A stretch of 64,000 bases of DNA from an uncultured Eubacteriales bacterium (GTDB lineage: Bacteria > Bacillota > Clostridia > Oscillospirales > Acutalibacteraceae). This document shows positions 16,023-25,180 of the stretch, piece after piece. Every line of letters starts with the position of its first letter. Position 1 is the first letter of the stretch. The notes under the pieces are model-generated. The model was not told where the DNA came from and searched no databases. It worked only from the letters and a program-made list of their open reading frames with translations. The stretch is from the NCBI GenBank assembly GCA_934630515.1, contig CAKTVV010000011.1, positions 32,431 through 96,430 of the forward strand. The letters are read 5' to 3'. Made by a program: the position numbers and the translations under genes.

Positions 16023-16739
16023 ATGCTGTGCATCGACCATCTGACGAAGCTCTACGACACCAAAAAGGCGGTGGACGATCTGTCCCTGCACATCGCCCCC
16101 GGCGAGATCTACGGTTTTATCGGACATAACGGAGCGGGCAAAACCACCACGCTGAAGGCTGTGGCGGGCATTCTGCCCTTTGACGAGGGACAGATCCGCA
16201 TCGGCGGCACCGACATCACCGCCGACCCCATCGCCTGCAAAAAGCAACTGGCGTACATCCCCGATAACCCCGATCTGTACGAGTATATGACGGGCATCAA
16301 ATACCTGAGCTTTATTGCGGACATTTTCGGCGTATCCGCCGCCGACCGCCGAGAGCGCATCGACCGGTATGGGGCGCTTTTTGAGCTGTCCGGCGATCTG
16401 GGGCAGCCCATCGCCTCCTACTCCCACGGCATGAAGCAGAAGCTGGCGATCATCGCCGCCTGGCTCCACGAGCCCCGGCTGATCCTTATGGACGAACCCT
16501 TTGTAGGGCTGGACCCCAAGGCGGCGCACCTGCTCAAGGGCATGATGCGGGAGGTCTGCGACCGGGGCGGCGCCATCTTCTTCTCCACCCATGTGCTGGA
16601 GGTGGCGGAAAAGCTGTGCGACAAGGTCGCCATCATCAAGGGCGGTAAGCTCATCCGCTCCGGCACCATGGAGGAGGTCAAGGGCGACGACAGTCTGGAG
16701 GACGTGTTTCTGGAACTGGAGGCGGAAAAGGAATGCTGA
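16023..16739 (+). CDS. ABC transporter ATP-binding protein (EcsA-like)
   Basis: A 238-aa ATPase with Walker A GHNGAGKTT, signature YSHGMKQKLA in place of the canonical LSGGQ (typical of the EcsA group), Walker B LILMDEPFVGLDP and His-switch FSTHVLEVA. The ATG at 16023 is chosen over the ATG at 16017 because GGAG (16011-16014) is only 2 nt from the latter. Its last 7 bases overlap the start of the permease gene, so the two are translationally coupled. Confidence 0.92.
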   Translation: MLCIDHLTKLYDTKKAVDDLSLHIAPGEIYGFIGHNGAGKTTTLKAVAGILPFDEGQIRIGGTDITADPIACKKQLAYIPDNPDLYEYMTGIKYLSFIADIFGVSAADRRERIDRYGALFELSGDLGQPIASYSHGMKQKLAIIAAWLHEPRLILMDEPFVGLDPKAAHLLKGMMREVCDRGGAIFFSTHVLEVAEKLCDKVAIIKGGKLIRSGTMEEVKGDDSLEDVFLELEAEKEC

Positions 16740-18328
16740 AGACCCTGCTGCATAAGCAGCTGCTGGAGATCTTCCGCAGCTACTTTTACAATCCGAAGAC
16801 CAACAAAGCCCGCTCCAAGGGGGCTGTGGCAGCCTACATGGTGCTGTTTGTGGTGCTGATGGTGGGGATCCTCGGCGGTATGTTCGGGTTTCTGGCATAC
16901 GCCATCTGCCGCCCCTTAGCCGAAGCCGGCATGGGCTGGCTGTATTATCTGCTCTTCACCCTGATGGCGGTCTTTTTGGGCGTGTTCGGCAGCGTGTTCA
17001 ACACCTTTGCCGGGCTGTATCAGGCGAAGGACAACGATCTGCTGCTGTCCATGCCCATTCCGGTGCGGTACATCCTCACCGCCCGGCTGCTGGGCGTCTA
17101 TCTGATGGGGCTGATGTACAGCGGCACGGTGCTGCTGCCCGCCATCCTCGTTTACTGGATCCTCTGTCCCCTCTCCGCCACCTCGATCGTGGGCGGGCTG
17201 ATGCTGCTGGTGCTGGTCTCCGCCGCCGACCTGCTGCTGTCCTGCGTGCTGGGATATGTGGTGGCGAAGATCACCCAAAAGCTCAAAAATAAGAGCTTTA
17301 TCACCGTGCTGGTGTCGCTGGTGTTCTTCGGCGTATATTATCTGGTCTATTTCAAAGCCAACGATCTGATTGCGGCGTTGGTGGAAAACGCCGCCGTTTA
17401 CGGCGCTAAGATCCAAGGCTCGGCGTGGCTGCTCTACCAGCTGGGACAGATCGGCACCGGAGCGCCGCTGGCGATCCTGCTGTGGACGGCGATCCTCGGC
17501 GTGCTGCTGGGGCTGACCCTGTGGGTGCTGGCACGCAGCTTTTTGAAATTAGCCACCGCCGCCAACAAGGTGGAGCGGATCAAGGAGAAAAAAACACCTC
17601 TGCAGGCACAAAAGCCCGCCGCCGCCCTGCGGCGCAAGGAGTTCGGACGGTTCTTCGCCAGCCCCAACTATATGCTCAACTGCGGCATGGGGCTGCTGAT
17701 GCTGCCCATCGCCGCCGTGGCGCTGCTGATCAAGGGTCATGTGGTGCGGGAAGCCCTGGTAGAACTGATGGGCAGCGCCGATCAGGCGACGGTGCTGCTG
17801 GGCGCCGGGCTGTGTCTGCTGGCGACCATGAACGATATGGCGGCGCCCTCCGTCTCTCTGGAGGGAAAGAGCCTGTGGCTGCTCCAATCCCTGCCCATCG
17901 ACCCCTGGCAGGTGCTGAAGGCGAAGCTGTCCGTACAGCTCATCCTCACGGGGCTGCCGCTGCTGTTGGGGATCGCCAGCGTATGGATCGTGCTGCGTCC
18001 CTCCTTCCTCACCGGGCTGCTGACCGGGGTGCTGGTGCTGCTGGTGATGTGCCTGTTCACCGCCTTTGACCTGCTTATCGGGCTGAAAAACCCCAATCTT
18101 CACTGGACCAGCGAGATCGTACCCATCAAGCAGAGCATGAGCGTGATGGTGGCGCTGCTGGGCGGCTGGGCGTATGCGATCGTGCTGGGGGTAGGCTATC
18201 TGCTGCTGAGCAGCTTGCTGGGCGCTCCGCTGTTTCTGGGGATGGCGTCTCTCCTCACCGGCGGGCTGACTCTATGGGCGTATCGTTGGCTCAGAACCCG
18301 GGGCGTTCAGCTGTTCGCCCGTCTGTGA
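16733..18328 (+). CDS. large ABC exporter permease
   Basis: A 531-aa integral membrane protein with about 12 hydrophobic segments in two groups separated by a basic cytoplasmic loop (residues ~275-305, ERIKEKKTPLQAQKPAAALR). The N-terminus (LLHKQLLEIFRSYFYNPKTN) is a cytoplasmic elbow. This is the long permease type paired with EcsA-like ATPases in Clostridia. It overlaps the ATPase gene by 7 bp. The substrate is unknown. Confidence 0.85.
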   Translation: MLKTLLHKQLLEIFRSYFYNPKTNKARSKGAVAAYMVLFVVLMVGILGGMFGFLAYAICRPLAEAGMGWLYYLLFTLMAVFLGVFGSVFNTFAGLYQAKDNDLLLSMPIPVRYILTARLLGVYLMGLMYSGTVLLPAILVYWILCPLSATSIVGGLMLLVLVSAADLLLSCVLGYVVAKITQKLKNKSFITVLVSLVFFGVYYLVYFKANDLIAALVENAAVYGAKIQGSAWLLYQLGQIGTGAPLAILLWTAILGVLLGLTLWVLARSFLKLATAANKVERIKEKKTPLQAQKPAAALRRKEFGRFFASPNYMLNCGMGLLMLPIAAVALLIKGHVVREALVELMGSADQATVLLGAGLCLLATMNDMAAPSVSLEGKSLWLLQSLPIDPWQVLKAKLSVQLILTGLPLLLGIASVWIVLRPSFLTGLLTGVLVLLVMCLFTAFDLLIGLKNPNLHWTSEIVPIKQSMSVMVALLGGWAYAIVLGVGYLLLSSLLGAPLFLGMASLLTGGLTLWAYRWLRTRGVQLFARL

Positions 18329-18373
18329 TACCGGACTCGACCGTTCGCTCAACCATGCTGTCGGAGGAAACCT

Positions 18374-19045
18374 ATGTATAAGCTCATGATCGTGGAGGAT
18401 GACCCGGGAATCGCCCGCTCCGTGCGGGAGCTGGCGGAAAGCTGGGGCTACGTTGCTGCGGTGCCGGAGGATTTCCGCAACATCACCGCCGCATTCACCG
18501 CCTTTCAGCCCCATCTGGTGTTGATGGATATTACTCTGCCGTTTTTCAACGGCTACCACTGGTGCACCGAGATCCGGCGGCTGTCGCAGGTGCCGATCCT
18601 GTTCCTGTCCTCCGCCGCCGATAATATGAACATCGTCATGGCGATGAATCTGGGCGCCGACGATTTTATCGCCAAGCCCTTTGACGGCACGGTGCTGATG
18701 GCAAAGGTGCAGGCGCTGCTGCGCCGCACCTACGATTTTGCCGGGTCGGCGCCGGTGCTGGAGCACCGGGGCGCTTTCCTCAACACCGGGGACAACTCCC
18801 TGTCCTACGGTGAGGAGACCGTCCCCCTCACCAAAAACGAGTACCGCATTCTCCTGTGTCTGATGGAAAATAAAGGACGGGTTGTCAGCCGGGAGCAGCT
18901 GATGGAGCGGCTATGGGAATCGGAGCAGTTCATCGATGAAAACACCCTGACCGTCAACGTGAACCGGCTGCGCAAAAAGCTGGACGCCGTCGGGCTGGAG
19001 GGCTTCATCACCACTAAGTTCGGCGTAGGCTATCTGGTGGGATAG
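18374..19045 (+). CDS. OmpR-family response regulator (BceR-like)
   Basis: A 223-aa regulator. Receiver domain residues 1-118 with acidic pocket (VEDD), phospho-acceptor Asp in LVLMDITLPFFNG, Ser in FLSSAAD and Lys in DFIAKPF. The winged-helix DNA-binding domain (about 130-223) contains LTKNEYRILLCLMENKG, LMERLWESEQFIDENTLT and the C-terminal wing TTKFGVGYLV. The kinase gene starts 16 nt later and a Bce-type transporter follows, so it should activate that transporter in response to peptide antibiotics. An exact TNACA-N4-TGTAA box lies before the transporter promoter. Confidence 0.92.
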   Translation: MYKLMIVEDDPGIARSVRELAESWGYVAAVPEDFRNITAAFTAFQPHLVLMDITLPFFNGYHWCTEIRRLSQVPILFLSSAADNMNIVMAMNLGADDFIAKPFDGTVLMAKVQALLRRTYDFAGSAPVLEHRGAFLNTGDNSLSYGEETVPLTKNEYRILLCLMENKGRVVSREQLMERLWESEQFIDENTLTVNVNRLRKKLDAVGLEGFITTKFGVGYLVG

Positions 19046-19061
19046 CCATAAGGAGGACATA

Positions 19062-20051
19062 ATGAAGCTATGGACAGCCGTATGGCGGCAGCATCGGGGC
19101 GGGATCCTGCTCTATTGCCTGTGCGGCGGGATATTTTTCCTGACCTTTTATCTGTACCGGCTGCCGCTGGCAGCGGTGCTGTATCCCCTGCTGCTGTGCG
19201 GGCTGCTGGGGCTGGGAGCGCTGATCCGGGAAGCGGTGCGTCTGCGGCGGATACAGCTGCAGCTGCAGGAGCTGTGCCGCTGCACCGCCGCCACCATGGA
19301 GCGGCTGCCCGCCCCGCTGACCGCCACCGATGAGGGCTATCAGCAGCTTATCCGACAGCTGCAGCGGGAGGTGGCGGGGCAAGCGACCGACGCCGCCGTG
19401 CGCTATCAGAACACGGTGGAATACTTCACCGTCTGGGCGCACCAGATCAAGACCCCCATCGCCGCCATGCGGCTGGCGCTCCAATCGGAGGACAGCCCCC
19501 TTGCCCGCCGACTCACCGGCGAGCTGTTCCGTATCGAGCAATATGTGGAGATGGTGCTGACCTATCTGCGGCTGGACTCCACCGACACCGACTATGTGTT
19601 CCGCCGCCAGCCACTGGACCCCATCCTGCGAGACTGCTTTAAGCGGTTCTCCCATGAGTTCATCGACCGCCGGCTACGGCTGGACTACACCCCCACCGAC
19701 CTCACCGTGGTCACCGACGAAAAATGGCTGGCCTTCGTGCTGGAGCAGCTGCTGTCCAACGCCCTGAAATACACCCGGCAGGGCAGCGTCACCGTCTCCC
19801 TGACCGGCCCCACCACCCTGTGCATCCGGGATACGGGCATCGGCATCGCCCCGGAGGATCTGCCCCGGATCTTCGACCGGGGCTACACCGGCTATAACGG
19901 CCGCAGCGACAAAAAGGCCACCGGCATCGGTCTGTACCTGTGCCGCCGGGTATGCCGGGGGCTGGGCATCGGCATCCGGGCGGAATCCCGGGTGAACGTG
20001 GGGACGGCGGTGTATCTGGAGCTGGAGCAATACGACCTGAAAGCGGAATAA
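19062..20051 (+). CDS. intramembrane-sensing histidine kinase (BceS-like)
   Basis: A 329-aa kinase with two N-terminal transmembrane helices (about 14-32 and 36-54) joined by almost no external loop, the hallmark of Bce-type kinases that sense through their transporter partner. The H-box is FTVWAHQIKTPIAAMRLAL (His near residue 128). N-box LSNALKYT, G1 DTGIGI and G2 GIGLYLC boxes form the ATPase domain. AAGGAGG lies 6 nt before the ATG. It is encoded directly behind its response regulator. Confidence 0.92.
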   Translation: MKLWTAVWRQHRGGILLYCLCGGIFFLTFYLYRLPLAAVLYPLLLCGLLGLGALIREAVRLRRIQLQLQELCRCTAATMERLPAPLTATDEGYQQLIRQLQREVAGQATDAAVRYQNTVEYFTVWAHQIKTPIAAMRLALQSEDSPLARRLTGELFRIEQYVEMVLTYLRLDSTDTDYVFRRQPLDPILRDCFKRFSHEFIDRRLRLDYTPTDLTVVTDEKWLAFVLEQLLSNALKYTRQGSVTVSLTGPTTLCIRDTGIGIAPEDLPRIFDRGYTGYNGRSDKKATGIGLYLCRRVCRGLGIGIRAESRVNVGTAVYLELEQYDLKAE

Positions 20052-20060
20052 CGGCATTTC

Positions 20061-20074
20061 TTACAGTTCTGTAA
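20061..20074 (+). promoter_or_regulatory. BceR-type operator box
   Basis: TTACA-GTTC-TGTAA is an exact match to the TNACA-N4-TGTAA inverted repeat described for BceR-like regulators. It lies just after the kinase gene and 31 nt before the -35 box of the transporter operon, the right place for activation. Confidence 0.75.
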
Positions 20075-20105
20075 GACCCGGGGCGGAAAATGTAAGCCGA
20101 TTCGA

Positions 20106-20134
20106 TTGGCTGCATTTTCCGCTTCGTCTATAAT
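20106..20134 (+). promoter_or_regulatory. promoter of the bceAB-like operon
   Basis: TTGGCT (20106-20111), 17 nt, TATAAT (20129-20134). The weak -35 with a good -10 fits an activator-dependent promoter. A perfect 10-bp inverted repeat GCGGAAAATG/CATTTTCCGC (20083-20122) spans the -35 region. Confidence 0.7.
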
Positions 20135-20218
20135 AGGACCATCCCGACAACGGGAGGGCGGTTCTGCGGCTTGTCCGGTATGAGCGCACCGCTCCGCAGA
20201 AAAGGAAGGAGAATCCGT

Positions 20219-20983
20219 ATGAGTATTTTAGAGGTCAAGGGGATCCGCAAGGTGTATTCCACCCGGTTCGGCGGCAACAAGGTCGAAGCGCTGAAAAACG
20301 TGAATTTCAGCGTAGAGGCAGGGGAATACGTCGCCATCATGGGCGAATCCGGCAGCGGCAAGACCACCCTGCTGAACATTCTGGCGGCGCTGGACACCCC
20401 CACCAGCGGCAGCGTGCTGCTGGACGGCAAGGAGCTGTCCGGCATCAAAGAATCCGCTATGGCGGCATTCCGGCGGGACAATCTGGGCTTTGTGTTTCAG
20501 GATTTTAATTTGCTGGATACCTTTACGCTGGAGGACAACATCTTTTTGCCGCTGGTGCTGGCAGGCACCCCCTATAAGGAGATGTTCCGCCGGCTCGCCC
20601 CCATCGCCAAGCGGCTGGGGTTGACGGAGCTGCTGAAAAAATATCCCTATGAGGTATCCGGCGGACAAAAGCAGCGGGCGGCGGTCGCCCGGGCGCTCAT
20701 CACCGAACCCCGGCTGATCCTGGCGGACGAACCCACCGGAGCGCTGGACTCCAAGGCGTCCGACGAGCTGCTGCGGCTGTTCGGCGAGATCAACCGCATG
20801 GGGCAGACCATCCTCATGGTGACCCATTCGGTCCGTGCCGCCAGCACCGCCGGGCGGGTGCTGTTCATCAAGGACGGCGAGGTGTTCCACCAGCTGTATC
20901 GGGGCAACGACACCGACGAGCAGCTGTATCAGAAGATCAGCGACACGCTGACCGCCCTGACCACGGGAGGGAATGTCCAATGA
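20219..20983 (+). CDS. BceA-like ABC transporter ATP-binding protein
   Basis: A 254-aa MacB/LolD-type ATPase with Walker A GESGSGKTT, Q-loop VFQDFNLLD, signature VSGGQKQRAAVARA, Walker B LILADEPTGALDS and His-switch MVTHS. The FQDFNLLD segment is typical of the BceA/peptide-7-exporter group. With the permease it forms an antimicrobial-peptide resistance and sensing transporter that protects the cell-wall precursor cycle. AAGGAAGGA precedes the ATG. Its TGA overlaps the permease ATG by 4 bp (ATGA). Confidence 0.94.
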   Translation: MSILEVKGIRKVYSTRFGGNKVEALKNVNFSVEAGEYVAIMGESGSGKTTLLNILAALDTPTSGSVLLDGKELSGIKESAMAAFRRDNLGFVFQDFNLLDTFTLEDNIFLPLVLAGTPYKEMFRRLAPIAKRLGLTELLKKYPYEVSGGQKQRAAVARALITEPRLILADEPTGALDSKASDELLRLFGEINRMGQTILMVTHSVRAASTAGRVLFIKDGEVFHQLYRGNDTDEQLYQKISDTLTALTTGGNVQ

Positions 20984-23007
20984 AGGCGAGCTTTTTCCCG
21001 GCGCTGGCGCTGGACAGCATGCGCAAGAACCGCCGCCTGTATCTCCCCTATTTTCTCACCTGTGCGGGCATGGTGATGATGGAATACATCATCACCTATC
21101 TGCAATGCAGCGATATGCTGGCAGCCATGCGGGGCGGCAAAAACATCCGCATGATGATGGGCTTCGGCAGCTTTGTCATCGCCTTGTTTTCGCTGCTGCT
21201 TCTGTTCTATACCAACTCCTTTCTGATCCGGCGGCGGAAAAAGGAATTTGGTCTTTACAACATCCTGGGGATGGGCAAGCGGCACATCAGCCGCATCCTA
21301 TTTCTGGAGACTCTGTACATGGCGATCGGCTCACTGGCAGCGGGGCTGGTGACCGGCATCCTCCTGTCCAAGCTGGCGGAGCTGGGGATGGTGCGTATTC
21401 TCGACGGTGCCGCCACCTTTTCCCTGTCGCTGTCGCTGCCCGCCGTGCTGCGCACGGCAGCCATTTTCGGTGCTATTTTCCTGCTGCTGTTCCTGAACGG
21501 TCTGCGGCAGGTACATCTTTCCAGCGCCATTCAGCTGCTGCGCAGCGAAAACGTGGGAGAAAAGCCCCCCAAGGCCAACTGGGCAGCCGGCATTCTGGGC
21601 GCCGTGCTGCTGGGGGTCGCCTACTGGATGGCGATAACCATTCAGGACCCCATCGCCGCTCTGGGAATGTTTTTCGTGGCGGTGCTGCTGGTGATCGTCG
21701 CCACCTATTTGCTGATGATCGCCGGGTCGGTGCTGCTGTGCCGTATTCTGCAGAAAAATAAGCGGTACTACTATCAGTCCCGCCATTTTGTTTCCGTATC
21801 CTCCATGGCATACCGGATGAAACGCAACGGCGCCGGGCTGGCTTCCATCTGCATTCTCGCCACTATGGTGCTGGTGATCGTATCCTCCACCACCAGCCTG
21901 CTGTTCGGCACGGAGGATGCGCTGCAGACCCGGTATCCCCGGGAATGTGTCACCGATTTTCGGCTGAGTCAAGCCGAGGATCTGGAAAACGGTTCCGTCG
22001 CCCAGCTGCGGCAAACCATCGCCAAGGCGGCGGAGACCTCTGGCATGACGCTGCAAAACCAGCTGGATTGGCGCTGCCTGTCCGGCTGGGGGCAGCTGGA
22101 GGGCGACCGGGCGTTCATCCGCTCCTACAATATGCAGATCGATTCTCTGGACTGCTTTTATTTCATCCCGCTGGAGGATTATAACCGCAGCTGCGGCACC
22201 CGGTACACGCTCCAGCCGGGGGAGGCACTGCTGTATGTCCATCAGGGCAGCTTCACCGGCGATTCCGTCACCATCGACGACCGCTGCACCCTGCGCATCG
22301 TGCAGCAGGTAGACGTCTGTATTCCGGACGGCTCCATGACCTCCTTGGCCGCCACCTCGTATGTATTCATTCTGCCGGAGCTGTCTGCCGTAAGATCGCT
22401 GGCAGACCCCGTAGAGGAGACCACAGAGGGGCGGGCGCTGTCGGTGCGCTGGCACTATGCTTTTGACACCGGGTTGACCGGCGATCGGCAGGACGACGCC
22501 ATCCAGGCGCTGGAGACCGCTCTGGCAAACGAAGGCGCCGCTCAGCCCCTTTACGAGATGATGACCGTGGAGAGCCGCCAGCTGAACCGGGCGGATTTTC
22601 TGGGCACCTACGGCTCTCTGTTCTATCTGGGCGCCATCCTCAGCGTCGTGTTTCTGGCGGCAGCTGTGGAGATCATCTATTATAAGCAGATCACCGAGGG
22701 CTACGAGGATCAGGCACGGTTCGCCATTATGCAAAAGGTGGGGATGGATCGCCGGGAGATCCGCCGCAGCATCAATTCCCAGCTGCTGACGGTGTTCTTC
22801 CTGCCCCTGCTGGGCGCCGGGCTGCATCTGACCTTTGCCTATCCCATGATCCGTCAGCTGCTCCAGCTCCTGAACCTCTCCAACCTGCGGCTGTTTGCAC
22901 TGGTCACGCTGATCAGCTTCGGGGTGTTCGCCCTGTTCTATACGGCGGTATACCGGCTCACCTCCAACGCCTATTATCACATTGTCAGCGACCGGAATCC
23001 GGAATAA
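20980..23007 (+). CDS. BceB-like FtsX-domain permease
   Basis: A 675-aa permease with the ten-helix BceB layout: one N-terminal helix, FtsX domain 1 with three helices (about 55-185), a helix pair, a large extracellular domain (about 305-535) that binds peptide or wall precursor, and a C-terminal FtsX domain (about 540-670). RRRKKEFGLYNILGMGKRHI is the coupling segment contacting the ATPase. It starts in the 4-bp overlap with the ATPase gene and is the last gene of the operon. Confidence 0.93.
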   Translation: MKASFFPALALDSMRKNRRLYLPYFLTCAGMVMMEYIITYLQCSDMLAAMRGGKNIRMMMGFGSFVIALFSLLLLFYTNSFLIRRRKKEFGLYNILGMGKRHISRILFLETLYMAIGSLAAGLVTGILLSKLAELGMVRILDGAATFSLSLSLPAVLRTAAIFGAIFLLLFLNGLRQVHLSSAIQLLRSENVGEKPPKANWAAGILGAVLLGVAYWMAITIQDPIAALGMFFVAVLLVIVATYLLMIAGSVLLCRILQKNKRYYYQSRHFVSVSSMAYRMKRNGAGLASICILATMVLVIVSSTTSLLFGTEDALQTRYPRECVTDFRLSQAEDLENGSVAQLRQTIAKAAETSGMTLQNQLDWRCLSGWGQLEGDRAFIRSYNMQIDSLDCFYFIPLEDYNRSCGTRYTLQPGEALLYVHQGSFTGDSVTIDDRCTLRIVQQVDVCIPDGSMTSLAATSYVFILPELSAVRSLADPVEETTEGRALSVRWHYAFDTGLTGDRQDDAIQALETALANEGAAQPLYEMMTVESRQLNRADFLGTYGSLFYLGAILSVVFLAAAVEIIYYKQITEGYEDQARFAIMQKVGMDRREIRRSINSQLLTVFFLPLLGAGLHLTFAYPMIRQLLQLLNLSNLRLFALVTLISFGVFALFYTAVYRLTSNAYYHIVSDRNPE

Positions 23008-23026
23008 CCGCATTTTCTTCTAAAAA

Positions 23027-23065
23027 CGGCAGACGCCGGACAGTATTTCTGTCCGGCGTCTGCCG
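23027..23065 (-). terminator. terminator for the leftward GH127 transcript
   Basis: A 17-bp perfect stem CGGCAGACGCCGGACAG/CTGTCCGGCGTCTGCCG with a TATTT loop. Five A residues on its left (T5 on the minus strand) make it a terminator for minus-strand transcription. Confidence 0.7.
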
Positions 23066-23110
23066 CTTCGTGCCGCAGGCATCTGCAGGGAGCATCTCCG
23101 CCACGCAGAA

Positions 23111-23154
23111 GGAGGCTGCCGTCTGCAGCACACAGACAGCAGCCTCCCTTTTTG
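23111..23154 (+). terminator. terminator of the bceAB-like operon
   Basis: GGAGGCTGC (23111-23119) pairs with GCAGCCTCC (23139-23147), extended by CGTCTG/CAGACA, then CTTTTTG. The remaining intergenic DNA up to 23249 shows no gene. Confidence 0.7.
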
Positions 23155-23249
23155 TGTCCTTCAAGGGGACTAAGCCATCGGTTTCATTCCATCGCAAGGA
23201 AACAAAATGCGCATCCCTTTGCGCAGCCGTTCAGCAGCGTTCCCCGGCG

Positions 23250-25070
23250 TTATTTTTTCAGCAGCCACACCTGCATTTCCGTCTCCCCCCGATTGGCAAA
23301 CGCATAATAGGGGATCAGCGTCAGCGGAAACGGCGCATATGACACCGCCGCTGCGTCCGGATACAGGCACGCTGCCGGCTGCGGTCGGAAGCCGGTGGTC
23401 TGCAGCCGGGGCAGCAGCCACTCACTGTCCTGCAGCTGAAATTCCCCCTGCATATCCACGGCAATGGCAGGCAGATCGGCGCCGTTGTCCACCCCCTCGG
23501 CGCAATAGACCACCGGCCCCCGCAGCACCGCCACCCGACCGGCATCGGCATGCACCCGAGGGTTCGCCGCCACCAGACGCACCGGCATATCCAGCTCCAG
23601 CGTCACCTCGGTCTCTCCGTCCAGCACCACATAGGCATAGCCGTTCTCCAGCGTATACGCCCGATCCAGCGTGAAGCGGCGGCACCACCCCGGGATCCGG
23701 AATGCCAGCCGGCGCTTATCCCCCCGGCACCGCACCGTGACCGTGCCGTTCTGCGGATACGCCGTGCGCTGGGTCAGCCGGACGCCCTCAGTCTCCAGCG
23801 TCGAATCCATATATTGATGGATATACACCGTATCGTCGTCCATCCCATAGACATAGCCGCCCACCGACGCCACAAAGCGCAGGATATTCGGCGGACAGCA
23901 GGAGCAGCCGAACACCTCCAGCCGCTGGGTGATGGGAAACCGCTCCTCCATCGTCGTGGAGGTATTGACGTGATTGAATGCCGGGTCCACCGCCAGCGGA
24001 TTTTCATAGAAAAAGGATCTCCCGTCCATCGAGACCCCGGACAGGATCCCGTTATACAGCACCGTTTCCACGATATCCCCATACCGGCTGTCGGCGCCGA
24101 ACCGCTGCATTCGTCCGGCAAACATCGCCATGGCGATGGAGGCGCAGGTCTCCGCATAGGCGGTGCGGTTGGGCAGGTCGTAATCCACCGTAAACGTCTC
24201 CCCCAGATGGGTGGAGCCGATCCCGCCGGTGATGTACATACGCCGTTCCGTGATGTTCTCAAACAATCGCCGGCAGGTCTGCTCCAGCGCCGTATCGCCG
24301 TATTCCGCCGCCACATCCGCCGCCCCGCAGAGCAGATACAGCGCCCGCACGGCGTGTCCCTCCGCCGTCGTCCGCTCCCGCAGCGGCTGCTCATCCTGAT
24401 TGTACGGCGCCTTCATCCAGTCCCGTCCCATTTCGTCCTGCCCTGGGTGCTGTCCGTGCTCGTCGATGAAATACTTTGCCAGATCCGCATAGCGCTTTTC
24501 CCCGGTGGCACGGTAGAGCCGCATCAGCGCCAGCTCGATCTCCGGATGGCCCGGGGTGATGAAGCCGGCGCTATGCTCCCGCCGGAACACCCGCTCGATA
24601 TAGTCGGCATACCGGCACATCGCCTGTAAAAACCGTTCCTCACCGGTCATCTCATAACAGGCGACCGCCGCCTCAAACCAATGCCCTGCACAGTACAGTT
24701 CATGGCAGTCCCGGTCCCGGAAGCGCTTTTCCTGCTCCATCACCAGAAAGTGGCTGTTGAAATAGCCGTTCTCATCCTGATGCTGCAAAACGCAGTCAAT
24801 GGTGTCTTCCAGAATGGCGGCGATCTCCTCGTCCGGCTGGGTGCGCAGGCAGTATGCCGCCCCCTCCATCCACTTCGCCACATCGGAATCCCAAAATACA
24901 TGGGGCGGATTTGGGTCGCCCTCCTTCCACGCGCACCGCAGCGCCTCGAAGCGTCCGGTCTCACGAAAGCGCTCGTATACCGCCCGCAGCGTCGTCTGCC
25001 GATTGATCTCCTGCCGGGTCCTCCAAAATCCGCCGGTGATGGTCACGTCCGAAAATCGGATATTTTCCAT
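23250..25070 (-). CDS. GH127 family beta-L-arabinofuranosidase
   Basis: A 606-aa member of glycoside hydrolase family 127 (formerly DUF1680), which removes beta-L-arabinofuranosyl units from arabinan side chains or hydroxyproline-rich glycoproteins. Landmarks are VTITGGFWRTRQEIN at the N-terminus, GHWFEAA near residue 150, TGGIGSTHLGETFT, the catalytic-site motif CSCCPPNILR (the Cys cluster coordinates zinc and supplies the nucleophile) and VYCAEGVDN. No signal peptide is seen, so it acts on imported oligosaccharides. The frame continues upstream to 25145 but MENIRFSDV at 25070 fits the family start. Divergent from an AraC regulator. Confidence 0.93.
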   Translation of the reverse strand: MENIRFSDVTITGGFWRTRQEINRQTTLRAVYERFRETGRFEALRCAWKEGDPNPPHVFWDSDVAKWMEGAAYCLRTQPDEEIAAILEDTIDCVLQHQDENGYFNSHFLVMEQEKRFRDRDCHELYCAGHWFEAAVACYEMTGEERFLQAMCRYADYIERVFRREHSAGFITPGHPEIELALMRLYRATGEKRYADLAKYFIDEHGQHPGQDEMGRDWMKAPYNQDEQPLRERTTAEGHAVRALYLLCGAADVAAEYGDTALEQTCRRLFENITERRMYITGGIGSTHLGETFTVDYDLPNRTAYAETCASIAMAMFAGRMQRFGADSRYGDIVETVLYNGILSGVSMDGRSFFYENPLAVDPAFNHVNTSTTMEERFPITQRLEVFGCSCCPPNILRFVASVGGYVYGMDDDTVYIHQYMDSTLETEGVRLTQRTAYPQNGTVTVRCRGDKRRLAFRIPGWCRRFTLDRAYTLENGYAYVVLDGETEVTLELDMPVRLVAANPRVHADAGRVAVLRGPVVYCAEGVDNGADLPAIAVDMQGEFQLQDSEWLLPRLQTTGFRPQPAACLYPDAAAVSYAPFPLTLIPYYAFANRGETEMQVWLLKK

Positions 25071-25095
25071 AGTCCCTATCATCCTTTCGTCGGGG

Positions 25096-25145
25096 TTGAT
25101 TTCCCCTGCAAAATCGAGTATAATGGACATCGGAGTATTTGGCAA
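25096..25145. promoter_or_regulatory. overlapping divergent promoters sharing a -10 region
   Basis: Plus strand: TTGATT (25096-25101), 17 nt, TATAAT (25119-25124) towards the AraC gene. Minus strand: TTGCCA (25145-25140), 17 nt, TATACT (25122-25117) towards the GH127 gene. The two -10 hexamers share 25119-25122, so RNA polymerase cannot occupy both at once. Confidence 0.75.
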
Positions 25146-25180
25146 TACCGAAACACAGGGAAAAGGTGAGAAAATCCGAC

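Noticed and set aside
12317..23007. Lantibiotic or bacteriocin biosynthesis locus
   Set aside because: Exporters and sensing genes are present, but no precursor peptide, modification enzyme or protease gene was found.
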